Positions 26,055 to 35,475 are shown, counted from the first letter of the stretch. The stretch is 64,000 nt of DNA from JAJRZL01 sp964557855 (GCA_964557855.1 CAZLBP010000002.1:62001-126000), one strand, 5' to 3'. Numbers and translations are program-made. The notes: generated by a model from the letters alone, not told the origin.

Positions 26055-26765
26055 ATGGTACTTATCAACTCTATCTCCGACTTGTTCAAGGGCGCGTTGG
26101 ACTTTCTGTTGCCGCCGTTGTGTGCCGGCTGCGGGAAGTTCGATACTTCGGGACAAGGTATTTGTGAGGAGTGTCAGAAACGTATTGACACCTTTGCCAT
26201 GCCCACCTGTCTTATGTGCAAATCGCCCATTGCGGACGGCATCTCCTGTACAGTATGCGGCGCGAACGGCTTTCCGTTGTATGCCTACGGCGATTACCAG
26301 CCGCCGTTACGGGACATTGTTATCCAGATAAAGTTCAAAGGCGTGACCCCGCCCGTTGTTCCGGTGGTCTCACGACTGATAGATCAGTTTGGTGAGAAGT
26401 TGCAGTCGCAAGCGGCCACCTGTCTGGTGCCCATACCGCTGCATCAGCAGAGACGTAACCGCCGCGGGTACAATCAGGCGGAGCTTATTGCCGATGCTTT
26501 GGCTCCGTACTTACATGTGCCGGTCAGGACCGAACTGATCATGAGAACGAAAAAACGCAAGCCCCAGGCCCGTCTTGATTTCAAACACCGCGCCGATAAC
26601 ATCAAAGGGGTGTTCTCGGTAATTGATGATGCCTCGGAAAGAGAACGGGTCATCCTTGTCGATGACGTGGCTACAACCGGCGCTACCGTACTGGAGGCCC
26701 GGCGGGTCCTGCAGGCCGGCGGACATCACGTTGTGGCTGCCGTCACTTTGGCGCACGGAGTCTAG
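26055..26765 (+). CDS. comF: ComF-family phosphoribosyltransferase-like protein
   Basis: 236 aa. Two N-terminal zinc-finger pairs (CAGCGKFDTSGQGICEEC; CLMCKSPIADGISCTVCG) precede a type I PRTase fold. The PRPP-binding motif is VILVDDVATTGATVLEARR and the FKGVTPPVV and RRNRRGYNQAELIA segments are typical. ComF/GntX proteins are needed for DNA uptake in competent bacteria and act with ComFA in Bacillus. No other com gene is in the window. Two bases separate it from the recombinase gene. Confidence 0.9.
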   Translation: MVLINSISDLFKGALDFLLPPLCAGCGKFDTSGQGICEECQKRIDTFAMPTCLMCKSPIADGISCTVCGANGFPLYAYGDYQPPLRDIVIQIKFKGVTPPVVPVVSRLIDQFGEKLQSQAATCLVPIPLHQQRRNRRGYNQAELIADALAPYLHVPVRTELIMRTKKRKPQARLDFKHRADNIKGVFSVIDDASERERVILVDDVATTGATVLEARRVLQAGGHHVVAAVTLAHGV

Positions 26766-26767
26766 CA

Positions 26768-27685
26768 TTGAACAAGGTACAAGAGCATATTCAAGATTAC
26801 CTTGGCTCCCTGAAGGTTGAACGCGGGCTGGCACCCAACACCGTGAGTTCTTATGAACGTGACCTTCGGGATTTCGTGACGACCATGTCGGTGAAGGATC
26901 TGGCTGGCGTCAAGCCGATTACCGCCAACAACTTCATTGCCCGACTGAGCAGCAGCCGGCGCAGACCATCGACTATCGCCCGCAAAATCTCCTGCCTCAA
27001 GCAATTCTATACCTATCTCATGGGCCAGGGGGTTGTGACCGAGAACCCTTTTCTTAATCTTTCCGCCCCGCGCATCTCCCGGTATCATCCCGAATATCTC
27101 TCTCCGGCGGAGATCGAAACCATAATCAACAGCATCGATCAGCAGAAACCGATCGGCAAGCGAGACCGCCTGATCATCGAGTTGCTCTATGGCAGTGGGC
27201 TGCGCATCTCGGAACTAATCAACCTGAAAATCAGCAATATCGAGTCAGAGGCGGGCTTCATTCGTGTCACCGGCAAGGGCAACAAACAGCGGTTGGCGCC
27301 GTTGGGCGGTCCGGCCACAGCCGCCCTTGAAGAATACCTGCAATCTGTAGACTGCACCGCAAAGGGTCGCTCGTCGACCTGGGTGCTGACGAACAAACAA
27401 GGGCGTCCTCTTTCCCGCGTCGGAATCTGGAAGACGGTGAAAAAGCTGGTGGCTCGGGCGGGAATCTCCAGGCCGGTATCCCCCCATACGTTCCGGCATT
27501 CATTCGCCACCCATTTGCTGGAAGGTGGCGCGGATTTGAGAGTTGTGCAAGAAATGCTCGGTCATGCCGATATAACTACCACACAGATTTATACCAGCAT
27601 AGATCGGGATTATATCGTTGCCGAACACCGAAAATACCATCCTCGAGAACTGGCCGGGACCAAAGACGGCCAAAATTCCAGTTAA
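26768..27685 (+). CDS. Tyrosine recombinase XerC/XerD
   Basis: 305 aa from a TTG start. It has an N-terminal SAM-like domain (LKVERGLAPNTVSSYERDLR) and a catalytic domain with R (YGSGLRISELINLK), HxxR (HTFRHSFATHLLEGGADLR), H (LGHADITTTQIY) and the Tyr nucleophile (TQIYTSIDRDY). Length and the lack of integrase extensions fit housekeeping dimer-resolution recombinases acting at dif. XerC versus XerD cannot be told. Neighbours are not phage-like. It overlaps the next gene by 68 bp. Confidence 0.92.
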   Translation: MNKVQEHIQDYLGSLKVERGLAPNTVSSYERDLRDFVTTMSVKDLAGVKPITANNFIARLSSSRRRPSTIARKISCLKQFYTYLMGQGVVTENPFLNLSAPRISRYHPEYLSPAEIETIINSIDQQKPIGKRDRLIIELLYGSGLRISELINLKISNIESEAGFIRVTGKGNKQRLAPLGGPATAALEEYLQSVDCTAKGRSSTWVLTNKQGRPLSRVGIWKTVKKLVARAGISRPVSPHTFRHSFATHLLEGGADLRVVQEMLGHADITTTQIYTSIDRDYIVAEHRKYHPRELAGTKDGQNSS

Positions 27686-28616
27686 ACCGGCGTTTCATAT
27701 AGCCGTCAAGCAAACCGGCATTAATCTCGATTTTCACCTGGAACAGTTCTTTCGGGGCACCGAAGTTTCCTTTCATTACTTCGACACCATCGAATCGCTG
27801 GTCACCATATGCCAACGCTACTCGATCGACCTGATCTGTATTGCCAGTAGAGGGGAGATGCTCGGTGAAATCGAATTGGTCCGCGCCATTAAAGACAACG
27901 TCTTTCTCTGCATCATCCCTGTTTTGCTGTATCATCCCCAGCCGGAATCCGACGTTATCATGGCGGCCTTCGAACACGGGGTAGAAGAATTCATCCATGG
28001 TGAATGGAAGGACAAACTGGTTGAGCTGCGGATCAGAAACATTGTGGAACGCAGCCGCCGTGACCTGGCCGTCAATCCTTCCACCCGGTTGCCGGGACCG
28101 GCGGTTATCGAGCGGGAAATCAACCGGCAGATTCAACTCCAGGCGGAATTCGCCGTCAATTACGCGGACCTCGACAATTTCAAAGCTTACAACGATTACT
28201 ACGGTTATGCCCACGGGGACAAAGTCATTGAACTGACCGCCCGGATCATCAAAGACGTGGTTTTCGATTCCTGCCGGGGCGCCTTCGTCGGACACGTGGC
28301 CGGCGATGATTTTATCGTGGTTATCCCGATCGACCAGGTTGACCACATTTGCACCAATATCATCAAGGTGTTCGACACCCTCATTCCGTATCGCTACGAA
28401 CCCGAAGACCGCCAACGGGGCAGTATCGTCACCAAGAATCGTCGCGGCAAAATCGAGCGCTTTCCGCTACTCACTATTTCGATGGCGGTGCTTCTGAATC
28501 GCAACGGCACCTTCACGCATCCCGGGCAGATGTCCCGCATGCTGGCCGATTTGAAGTCGGTCACCAAACGCAAGAAGGGCTCGAACTACATGGTCGAACG
28601 CCGCAGCAGGTATTGA
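27618..28616 (+). CDS. Degenerate GGDEF protein with pseudo-receiver N-terminus
   Basis: 332 aa. Residues 25-145 resemble a receiver-type alpha/beta domain without a clear phospho-Asp site. The GGDEF domain starts with NPSTRLPG (153-160, normally DPLTGLPN), has YADLDNFKAYNDYYGYAHGD (182-201), and its signature reads AGDDF (228-232) instead of GG[DE]EF. The altered signature may reduce or abolish diguanylate cyclase activity, leaving a GTP- or c-di-GMP-sensing role. No ATG, GTG or TTG was found in frame after the xerD stop before residue 60, so the 68-bp overlap appears genuine. Confidence 0.8.
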   Translation: MPNTENTILENWPGPKTAKIPVKPAFHIAVKQTGINLDFHLEQFFRGTEVSFHYFDTIESLVTICQRYSIDLICIASRGEMLGEIELVRAIKDNVFLCIIPVLLYHPQPESDVIMAAFEHGVEEFIHGEWKDKLVELRIRNIVERSRRDLAVNPSTRLPGPAVIEREINRQIQLQAEFAVNYADLDNFKAYNDYYGYAHGDKVIELTARIIKDVVFDSCRGAFVGHVAGDDFIVVIPIDQVDHICTNIIKVFDTLIPYRYEPEDRQRGSIVTKNRRGKIERFPLLTISMAVLLNRNGTFTHPGQMSRMLADLKSVTKRKKGSNYMVERRSRY

Positions 28617-28652
28617 CACGCCGCCACGAGAAGAGAAATTACTTCGATAGAA

Positions 28653-28681
28653 AAGCCGCCGGACTGTCGGACCGGCGGCTT
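28653..28681 (-). terminator. Terminator of the dockerin-like protein gene (possibly bidirectional)
   Basis: Stem AAGCCGCCGG (28653-28662) with CCGGCGGCTT (28672-28681), 9-base loop. On the minus strand it is followed by TTTTCTAT, 45 bases past the stop of the 28726 gene. It also lies just after the plus-strand gene ending at 28616. Confidence 0.8.
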
Positions 28682-28725
28682 CTCTCAAGCAGCGATGCTG
28701 TGACTTCGATTTATCTCACTGACTA

Positions 28726-30519
28726 CTATGGACAAGCTGCGGGGGTTGGTCCGCCGCGGAACAAGTAATCCACGATATAGCTGAGATCCGCTACGTCGAT
28801 TGGCCCCCCAACACCAACCACGCCATCGATATTAGCTTCGTCGATACAAGGCGGTACCGGGCCGCCCCGGAAAAGATAATCAACCAGATAGGACAGGTCG
28901 GCCACGTCGATCGGACCACCCACGCCGGTCACGCCATCGACATTTCCCCGAATCCCGTCGCCGTTACAGCAACTCGTCGTGATCGGCATTTCGCCGTCCT
29001 GCGCCAGATGCTCATTCATGATATCCAGAAACAAATTGATGTCACCGGGGTCCTTCTTGGCCATATCGAAACGGTACCCGTGCCCCGCCAGTACCAGATA
29101 CCCTAGCAAATCGCCGGCATTCCAGTCTCCGCCGGAATGACTGTTGGCGAACCTGATGGGTACCGCCGATGTATTGTCGTGAATATAGACAATCTTCGGC
29201 GGCAGCTCGGTAAGCGAGTCGTTGACAATCAACAACGGGTCGGAGTTGTCGAGAATGGCGGTTTCGGGCGGTGAACCGAGTCCCGGCAGCGTCACTTCAA
29301 CGAAGACGTTGAAGAAACTCTCTCCCGGGAAATACTGACCGGCCTTGGACTCAACCTCTCCCGGGCTGAGCGGTAACCCCAGCGAGTGCCCGGCCCGAAC
29401 CATGACACCGGATCCAAAATCTTCCATTTCGAAGGCGGCTACTGCTGTATGCACCTCCGTTCTTCCAGCCGGTCCCTCGAAAGGCGGCAACAATTGCATA
29501 TCAGCGTCGCCAACCGTCGTAGCGTAGGGTCCCGCTCCTGTGGGTGCTCCCGTATTATCCGGTGCGCTGCCGTCAAGATGAGGATCACTGCGGGCAATGA
29601 TCGTCCCCCGGTCGAACAGCAAGGGGCTGGTCAGTCGGTTCGTATCAAGGCCGTCGTAGCAGCCCGCCTGCGTTATGGTACTGCCACACGGCGGAATCGA
29701 CATCACCGTGGCCCAGTCCTGTATCAACGGTCGGAACATCGAGTCAATATAAATGCGAAAGACCCCTAGAGATGTCGAACTGTCATTGTCCGGTCCCGGC
29801 GGAAACGGCGTACAAGATATTGGGCTGCAAATCGTACCGTCACCTAAATACGTGCCGCCCGCAGCGGCGCAACTGTCTTCCAGCATCTCGACACAACTGT
29901 CGCCGGGCAAACAACAGGCGCCCAAGTTGCAGATATTGGGCGACGGACAGCAGGGAAGTATCTCCCAGCAGTACGGACCACCCCAGTCCGGAACACCGGT
30001 GCAACTGAAAGAACCGCTGGCGGACCACATCCATTCGCCGATCGGTTCAAAAAACGCCGAATCGATACACAGTGTATCACCGGCTTGCGCCCCGACCGGT
30101 ACCAGAATTCTGAATGTCTTTTCATCGAACGGATCGACCAGACCCGGTGTAAATAACCGGAATGCCCCGAATCCGACTGTGTCTTCAGTTAGCCCGTCGT
30201 TGCTGGCTGCGCTGTAGAACACACCGCCTCCCATAGCGTTTGCCCAACCACCCGGAATCGGCAGGGTGTCACGGAGAATTGGACCGGGTCGATCGGTGTA
30301 ACCGTTATTGGTGGTCCAGATGCGAAAACCGTTGGAAAATGCGGTGATGGCCGATCCGTCACCAGGCTCGTAAGCGTACCTGATGTGAAAACGGTTGGTA
30401 CAATCCTCGTACACATCCGTCTGCGGACCGTCCAGTGTTACAATCGTCTGACCGACAACAGATCCCGCTGCGGCCGCCGCGACGATTGCTAATATAAATA
30501 CATATCTTGTGTGTTTCAT
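28726..30519 (-). CDS. Secreted protein with two C-terminal dockerin-like repeats
   Basis: 597 aa from the ATG at 30519, with AGGAG upstream; longer frames lack a signal. Signal peptide: HTRYVFILAIVAAAAAGSVV. The body is Cys-rich in the middle (EILPCCPSPNICNLGACCLP) and otherwise beta-like. The end carries GVGGPIDVADLSYLVDYLF followed by RGGP, repeated once as GVGGPIDVADLSYIVDYLF. Each resembles a dockerin-type calcium loop plus helix. In this lineage such modules are common on exported proteins with no cohesin partner; the function is probably calcium-dependent attachment or folding (inference). It is transcribed with or near the mini-dockerin gene. Confidence 0.78.
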   Translation of the reverse strand: MKHTRYVFILAIVAAAAAGSVVGQTIVTLDGPQTDVYEDCTNRFHIRYAYEPGDGSAITAFSNGFRIWTTNNGYTDRPGPILRDTLPIPGGWANAMGGGVFYSAASNDGLTEDTVGFGAFRLFTPGLVDPFDEKTFRILVPVGAQAGDTLCIDSAFFEPIGEWMWSASGSFSCTGVPDWGGPYCWEILPCCPSPNICNLGACCLPGDSCVEMLEDSCAAAGGTYLGDGTICSPISCTPFPPGPDNDSSTSLGVFRIYIDSMFRPLIQDWATVMSIPPCGSTITQAGCYDGLDTNRLTSPLLFDRGTIIARSDPHLDGSAPDNTGAPTGAGPYATTVGDADMQLLPPFEGPAGRTEVHTAVAAFEMEDFGSGVMVRAGHSLGLPLSPGEVESKAGQYFPGESFFNVFVEVTLPGLGSPPETAILDNSDPLLIVNDSLTELPPKIVYIHDNTSAVPIRFANSHSGGDWNAGDLLGYLVLAGHGYRFDMAKKDPGDINLFLDIMNEHLAQDGEMPITTSCCNGDGIRGNVDGVTGVGGPIDVADLSYLVDYLFRGGPVPPCIDEANIDGVVGVGGPIDVADLSYIVDYLFRGGPTPAACP

Positions 30520-30613
30520 TTTGCACTCCTGTAATAGTTGCTGGAGTTGATTGAGAACATCTTGTGATTGCTCCGGCCTCTCGCTCCGGCCGAACTGAGC
30601 CTGACTATCATCG

Positions 30614-31000
30614 TTAGCACGCCGCAGGAGCCGGCCCGCCGTTGAACAAGTACTCGACCAAATAGTACAGGTCGCAAATATTGATGCCCCCGTCAGCGTT
30701 AACGTCCGCCTCATCGAGGCACGGCGGCGGCGGACCGTCCTGAAACGCCCAGGCCATGAAATACGTTATATCGGCCAAACTGATTTCGCCGGCCGGACCG
30801 GTCATGCCGTCGATATTGCCCCTCATGCCTACACAGCAGGAACTCGGCGCGGTGGCTGTTAGTCGAAGAGCCCCCGGTTTATCGATCACTGCTGACTGAT
30901 TGGTGTCCTCTGCCCGGGCAAGCCCGGATAGCGCGGTGGTTGCCGTCGCAGCGCATGCCGCCAGAAACAGCACAGCCACGTAAGTGCGCGGTTTTCTCAT
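30614..31000 (-). CDS. Small secreted protein consisting almost only of dockerin-like modules
   Basis: 128 aa with AAAGGAG upstream of the ATG at 31000. A signal peptide (TYVAVLFLAACAATATTALS) is followed by a short linker and two modules: GNIDGMTGPAGEISLADITY with a FMAWAF helix, then ADVNADGGINICDLYYLVEY with LFNGGP. Acidic loop residues (DVNADGGIN) look able to bind calcium. No catalytic domain is present. It lies 94 bp upstream of the larger dockerin-like gene in the same direction, so the two may form an operon. Confidence 0.75.
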   Translation of the reverse strand: MRKPRTYVAVLFLAACAATATTALSGLARAEDTNQSAVIDKPGALRLTATAPSSCCVGMRGNIDGMTGPAGEISLADITYFMAWAFQDGPPPPCLDEADVNADGGINICDLYYLVEYLFNGGPAPAAC

Positions 31001-31105
31001 ACCTTTCTCCTTTGAAAGTTGTTTCGTTCAGTTGGTTTATCTGTATTTCCTTTTCCCGTGTACGGCCTGCTCTGCACGATTAAATCGTAGACTTTACGTA
31101 TCCAT

Positions 31106-31134
31106 ACAGTAGTATTATTACAATTGTGTGTCAA
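31106..31134 (-). promoter_or_regulatory. Promoter for the minus-strand dockerin-like genes
   Basis: Read on the minus strand: TTGACA (31134-31129), 17-base spacer, TACTGT (31111-31106), about 105 bases upstream of the ATG at 31000. The surrounding sequence is AT-rich. Confidence 0.5.
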
Positions 31135-31216
31135 GGAATATTAATACTCAGGAAATACGCCGAGTGGATCACGCGGAGCCCGGAGGTTTCGGCCCTGTGC
31201 ATGGTACCTCAGGAAA

Positions 31217-31245
31217 AAGCCGCCCGGCTTTTGACCGGACGGCTT
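31217..31245 (-). terminator. Terminator of the Ig-repeat surface protein gene
   Basis: Stem AAGCCGCCCGG (31217-31227) with CCGGACGGCTT (31235-31245), one mismatch, 7-base loop. On the minus strand it is followed by TTTTTCC, 29 bases beyond the stop at 31274. It resembles the terminator at 28653 in sequence. Confidence 0.8.
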
Positions 31246-31273
31246 GAAATCAAATGCGGTGATATTGCAGTGA

Positions 31274-34200
31274 CTACTTTAACAGCAACATCTTCTTCGT
31301 ATCGACATATTCATCGCTTGCCAATCGATACAGATAGACACCGCTGGCGACGTGCGACGCATCCCATTCGTACGTATGATACCCCGCCGCCAGTCGATCG
31401 TGTACCAACTCGGCCACTAATTGCCCCGCCACATTGTAGATGCGGAGAGAGACGTATGACGAACGAGGCAGCCCGAATGATATGGCTGTCGTCGGGTTGA
31501 ACGGGTTGGGATGGTTCTGATCAAGAGTGTATTGTGTCGGTGCCGAGGCTCTATTGTGCCTCCCGTCGAAGCCCTCGGTATCGGTCTTCGCGACCGGCCC
31601 GCTCTCGCACGCCACCGTGACGTCATTTTGATTTTCATCGTACACTTCACCGGCCTTGGCGACGGAGATAACACGGAAACACCAATCAAGAGGAGGATTC
31701 GATATCGACGCTGAATTCAATAACGTGGCTCCGTTGGCATCCGTAGGCAAACTCATCTCCCTGCTGTCGGAACGCGTGAAGAACCCGTAAACGACGGCTC
31801 CCTGGACCAAACTGCCGGTCTCATCGGCAATCGTCACGAACGCCTGCGCTTGCCAGAGTCCGGCGCCAACCGCAATGCGATCGACGACAATGTCGGCTAC
31901 GTGTATGTTTTCCGCTACTGCCTCGAGAACAGTGATGGACACTATCTCACTGTCTGCAGCCGACGAATCGTCCACAGCGGAGAATGTGATACCATAGTCA
32001 CCGGCCTGTCCGGTCACCGGCGTCCACTCAAAAGAGCCTGTACTGTCCCCATTATCAACAAACGAAGCACCCGGTGGCAGGGGAGAGGCGTTCAAAGCGG
32101 GAGTGCTTTCTATATCTGAAGCCGAGACCGCGAACGACAATTCCTGGCCTTCAATGACACTTGTGTCTCCAATGGGTGACAACACCGGCAGTTGATTGCC
32201 GGCATCCTGCACCGTTATGCCAACGACCTCACTGTCACTTAATTCGCCATCGTCGGCATATACTACAACTTCGTAGTCGCCCGACTGGAAGAAGGTCGGC
32301 GTCCACGTGAAACTGCCGGTCCCGTTACCGTGATCGATGAAAACGGCGCCCGTGGGAAGGTTCGACATCGTCAAAGACGGGACGGTCGCATCGGGATCGG
32401 TGGCCGAGACTGAGAATGAAAGCGCCACGTTCTCGGTCGTAGACTGCGGCCCGATCGGCGCCAGCACCGGCGCCCGATTACCGATATCAACAACCAGAAT
32501 CGTAACTGTCTCGGAATCAGCGGCCGAATACATATCCCTGGCGTAGAATCGTACATTGTACACGCCCTCCTGCGTCAAACCGGGAGTCCAGTTGAAAGCG
32601 CCGGTGCCGTCACCATTGTCAATGAAGATTGCCCCTGACGGCAGATCAACAGCGGTCATGACCGGAACATCTCCATCCGGATCCACTGCCGACACCGTAA
32701 AAATCAGTTCCTCGGTTTCCACTACCGTCTGAGAACCGATCGACGTCAGCACGGGCGGCCGGTTGACGTTGACCACCGTGATCGACACCGTCTCGGAATC
32801 GATCACCGAAGAATACATTTCGTCAACGGCGTAGAAACGTACGGAGTAAGTACCGGACTGCTCGTACGTCGGTGTCCACTCAAACCACCCAGTACCGTCA
32901 CCATTGTCCGTGAACGCAGCCAAAGCGGGCAGGCCGAGTACAGACATCCGAGGTGTGGTGGAATCGGGATCTTCAGCCGAAACCGTAAATGCCAGTTGTA
33001 CGTTCTCTTCCGTAAACTGCGGACCGACCGCATTGAGACTGGGAGGGCGGTTCACGTCGTTTACGCCGATAGTAACAACTTCACTATCCGGTGCTTCTCC
33101 GTCGTCGGCGTAAAATGTCACCGCATACGTCCCCGCGTCGAAAAACGACGGTGTCCAGTCGAATACACCGGTACCGTTACCGTTGTCTACAAACGAAGCT
33201 GAGCCGGGCAAAGGCGTTGCTGAAACGGTTGGAACCGTGCCGTCCGGGTCGGTAGCCGAAACTGTGAACTTCAACAAGACATTCTCATCGACAGATTTGG
33301 GCCCGATAGCGGCCAGCCCGGGAGGCTCGTTGTCGGCATTCAATACCGTGATGTCGACAATCTCACTGTCGATGCCCAGCCATTCGTCAAGTGCGTAGAA
33401 TGTGACTTCGTGTAATCCTACCTGAGATGCGTTGGGCGTCCATTGGAATTCACCCAACCCATTGCCCAATCGGCTGAACGTAGCCCCACCGGGCAGCGGA
33501 TTGGCGCGAAGAAACGGATAGCCCGGATCCGGGTCGGTTGCGGAAACGGTGAAAGCCAACTCCTCGCTTACGGCGACTTCTCTGGCTCCGATAGGCTGCA
33601 GGACCGGTGCGTCATTACCCGCTTCGACAACAGTTATAGACACTGTGGCACTGTCCACCGCCGCCGAGTCATCCGTAGCGTAGAACGTAATTGAATATGT
33701 TCCGGCCTGCGAGTAATCAGGCCGCCAGGCGAAGCTGCCTGTACCCGATCCGGAATCGAAGAATGCAGCCCCTTCAGGAAGAGCCGACGCCGTTAACTCC
33801 GGCACGCTTTCGTTGTCCGTCGCTGAAACCTGAAATTCTATGGGTATATTCTCTGTGGTCGACTGTGATGATATCGGATTCAAGTCGGGCGGCTGATTGG
33901 TGCTGACGTCAGACACGGTTATGGTGACCAGTTCGCTGTCTACCGCGAGGGAGTCATCCGTCGCATAAAACGTAACACTATAAGTACCGGCATCACTAAA
34001 GGACGGCGTCCAATCGAACGTCCCCGTGCCGTCACCGCAGTCATCGAACTGAGCAATCCCGGGCAGTGACGACGTCGTGAGCGTCGGGATGGACTCAGTA
34101 TCCGTGGCGGACACAGTAAACAGGAGTTGTGAGCCTTCATTGACGAGCCGTGGCCCGATAGGATAAAGAATCGGCGGTTCGTTGGTTGTGATCTCGCTCA

Positions 34201-35446
34201 CCGTGATGGCGACGGTTTCACTGTCAACCGCTGCAGAATCGTCGGTGGCATGGAACGTAACCGTATGCGCTCCGACGTGATGTGTCGAAGGCGTCCAGTC
34301 GAACGTGCCGGTACCGTCACCATGGTCGACGAACGAGGCCCCACCCGGCGGGGCGGAACTCGTCAGCATCGGCACGGACTCGGCATCGGTGGAGGACACG
34401 GTAAACCGGAGCAGCGAGCCTGCATTGGTAGCTTGCGGTCCGATTGGAGCCAGAACCGGCGGCTGATTGGGCTGGCCCCCGGTTGCCCCCTTAATGATGA
34501 GAATATCTTCGATAGCGGTCCTCATAAACGCCAGCAGACTGTCCTGCGACACTCGGGCCCCTTCCAGCGACAAATGTGAATTGCCGGGACCGGCGGCGTA
34601 CTCACTTTTCAGGCAATACCGGTTGATGGCGCCGGCGCTCGTCTCACACAGGAGGCGATAGGAATCGTATTTCCACAGATTCTGATATGGTCCCTCGTTC
34701 TCGTGAACGAAGAAGCTGTCGCTCGCGAACCAGGTGGCCAGCTCGTACGTGATCTTGGCCTGGGCCGAATCGTCAATTGTGTCGTACAGATTGCGCGGCG
34801 TCCCGAACACGAGGCAGAACCGCGTCTCCGGATGATTGGCGGCCGAATCCCGCACGATTTCATAAAACGTGCGGATACTGTCTGCTTGCGCCGGAGTCAT
34901 AAACGACCAGCAAATGTACGGATTTTTGACCATGATGAGATCGTAATGCTCCGTTGCCGAGTCACCGCTCGTCCCCGGGACTTGGTGCTCGCGGAACATC
35001 TTCCAGAAAACGGAATCTTCTTTGCCCGGCACGTTCCAGAATTCCTCCACGAATCCGGCGAATTGATTCGTTACCCCGTCCCAGCTGTTCCAGATCTTCA
35101 TCCGGTTATAGCTGCCGGAAATGAGATCATAATTGTAGTCCGGCAGTCGAACTGGTCCGTTGCAGGATTGAATCGTGTCGCTGATTGGACCGCTGCCTTC
35201 GTAATTCATGTTGTAGTCACGAAACACGATCTCAGCCGTGTCCGAGCCGACGGCCACCGTCATCGTATCCAGAGTGCCCGAAAAGGGGCGGTTGTAAGGA
35301 TAGGCACAATAGCCGTCATAGACCATCTGATGACCGACCGAATAGTGGACGAAGAGAAGGCTCACGCGAACTTTTTTCGCGAACGCTGTTGAAAACAAAC
35401 CAAGAACTAATATGAAGAGGGTAATCCCGGATGTGATCTTCCGCAT
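31274..35446 (-). CDS. Giant exported protein: unique N-domain, nine Ig-like repeats, C-terminal sorting domain
   Basis: 1390 aa. Signal peptide (ITSGITLFILVLGLFSTAFA). Residues about 25-315 form a globular domain (LLFVHYSVGHQMVYDG) I cannot name; it resembles secreted SGNH-like or unknown domains. Nine tandem repeats of about 92-96 aa follow, each starting N-x-PP-x-L-x-x-IG and containing DNGDGTGxFxWTP, the putative-Ig (He_PIG, cadherin-like) type. A further beta domain at about 1205-1290 precedes a C-terminal domain HPNPFNPTTAISFGLP to SGVYLYRLASDEYV, of the FlgD-Ig/type 9 sorting kind. It probably sits on the cell surface or is secreted. The ATG lies 29 bp from the MITE copy. Confidence 0.85.
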   Translation of the reverse strand: MRKITSGITLFILVLGLFSTAFAKKVRVSLLFVHYSVGHQMVYDGYCAYPYNRPFSGTLDTMTVAVGSDTAEIVFRDYNMNYEGSGPISDTIQSCNGPVRLPDYNYDLISGSYNRMKIWNSWDGVTNQFAGFVEEFWNVPGKEDSVFWKMFREHQVPGTSGDSATEHYDLIMVKNPYICWSFMTPAQADSIRTFYEIVRDSAANHPETRFCLVFGTPRNLYDTIDDSAQAKITYELATWFASDSFFVHENEGPYQNLWKYDSYRLLCETSAGAINRYCLKSEYAAGPGNSHLSLEGARVSQDSLLAFMRTAIEDILIIKGATGGQPNQPPVLAPIGPQATNAGSLLRFTVSSTDAESVPMLTSSAPPGGASFVDHGDGTGTFDWTPSTHHVGAHTVTFHATDDSAAVDSETVAITVSEITTNEPPILYPIGPRLVNEGSQLLFTVSATDTESIPTLTTSSLPGIAQFDDCGDGTGTFDWTPSFSDAGTYSVTFYATDDSLAVDSELVTITVSDVSTNQPPDLNPISSQSTTENIPIEFQVSATDNESVPELTASALPEGAAFFDSGSGTGSFAWRPDYSQAGTYSITFYATDDSAAVDSATVSITVVEAGNDAPVLQPIGAREVAVSEELAFTVSATDPDPGYPFLRANPLPGGATFSRLGNGLGEFQWTPNASQVGLHEVTFYALDEWLGIDSEIVDITVLNADNEPPGLAAIGPKSVDENVLLKFTVSATDPDGTVPTVSATPLPGSASFVDNGNGTGVFDWTPSFFDAGTYAVTFYADDGEAPDSEVVTIGVNDVNRPPSLNAVGPQFTEENVQLAFTVSAEDPDSTTPRMSVLGLPALAAFTDNGDGTGWFEWTPTYEQSGTYSVRFYAVDEMYSSVIDSETVSITVVNVNRPPVLTSIGSQTVVETEELIFTVSAVDPDGDVPVMTAVDLPSGAIFIDNGDGTGAFNWTPGLTQEGVYNVRFYARDMYSAADSETVTILVVDIGNRAPVLAPIGPQSTTENVALSFSVSATDPDATVPSLTMSNLPTGAVFIDHGNGTGSFTWTPTFFQSGDYEVVVYADDGELSDSEVVGITVQDAGNQLPVLSPIGDTSVIEGQELSFAVSASDIESTPALNASPLPPGASFVDNGDSTGSFEWTPVTGQAGDYGITFSAVDDSSAADSEIVSITVLEAVAENIHVADIVVDRIAVGAGLWQAQAFVTIADETGSLVQGAVVYGFFTRSDSREMSLPTDANGATLLNSASISNPPLDWCFRVISVAKAGEVYDENQNDVTVACESGPVAKTDTEGFDGRHNRASAPTQYTLDQNHPNPFNPTTAISFGLPRSSYVSLRIYNVAGQLVAELVHDRLAAGYHTYEWDASHVASGVYLYRLASDEYVDTKKMLLLK
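31916..34500 (-). repeat. Tandem DNA repeats encoding nine Ig-like domains
   Basis: A period of about 275-290 bp follows the protein repeats. The most similar stretch in each unit encodes GDGTGxFxWTP. Units are diverged, so this is an old duplication array inside the coding sequence and not a CRISPR or satellite. Confidence 0.8.
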
Positions 35447-35475
35447 CGTGTCTATTTCCTTTCTGTTTTTAACAA

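Noticed and set aside
26768..27685. Tyrosine recombinase as a sign of a prophage or integron
   Set aside because: It is of housekeeping XerC/D length next to comF, with no tRNA, attachment site, attC repeats or phage genes nearby.
28726..31000. Cellulosome-type scaffold system
   Set aside because: Only dockerin-like modules occur; no cohesin, scaffoldin or glycoside hydrolase is present in the window.
31850..34661. Periodic repeats that might suggest a CRISPR array, and plus-strand frames across them
   Set aside because: The period is about 280 bp, repeats are diverged and encode Ig-like domains in one long minus-strand frame.
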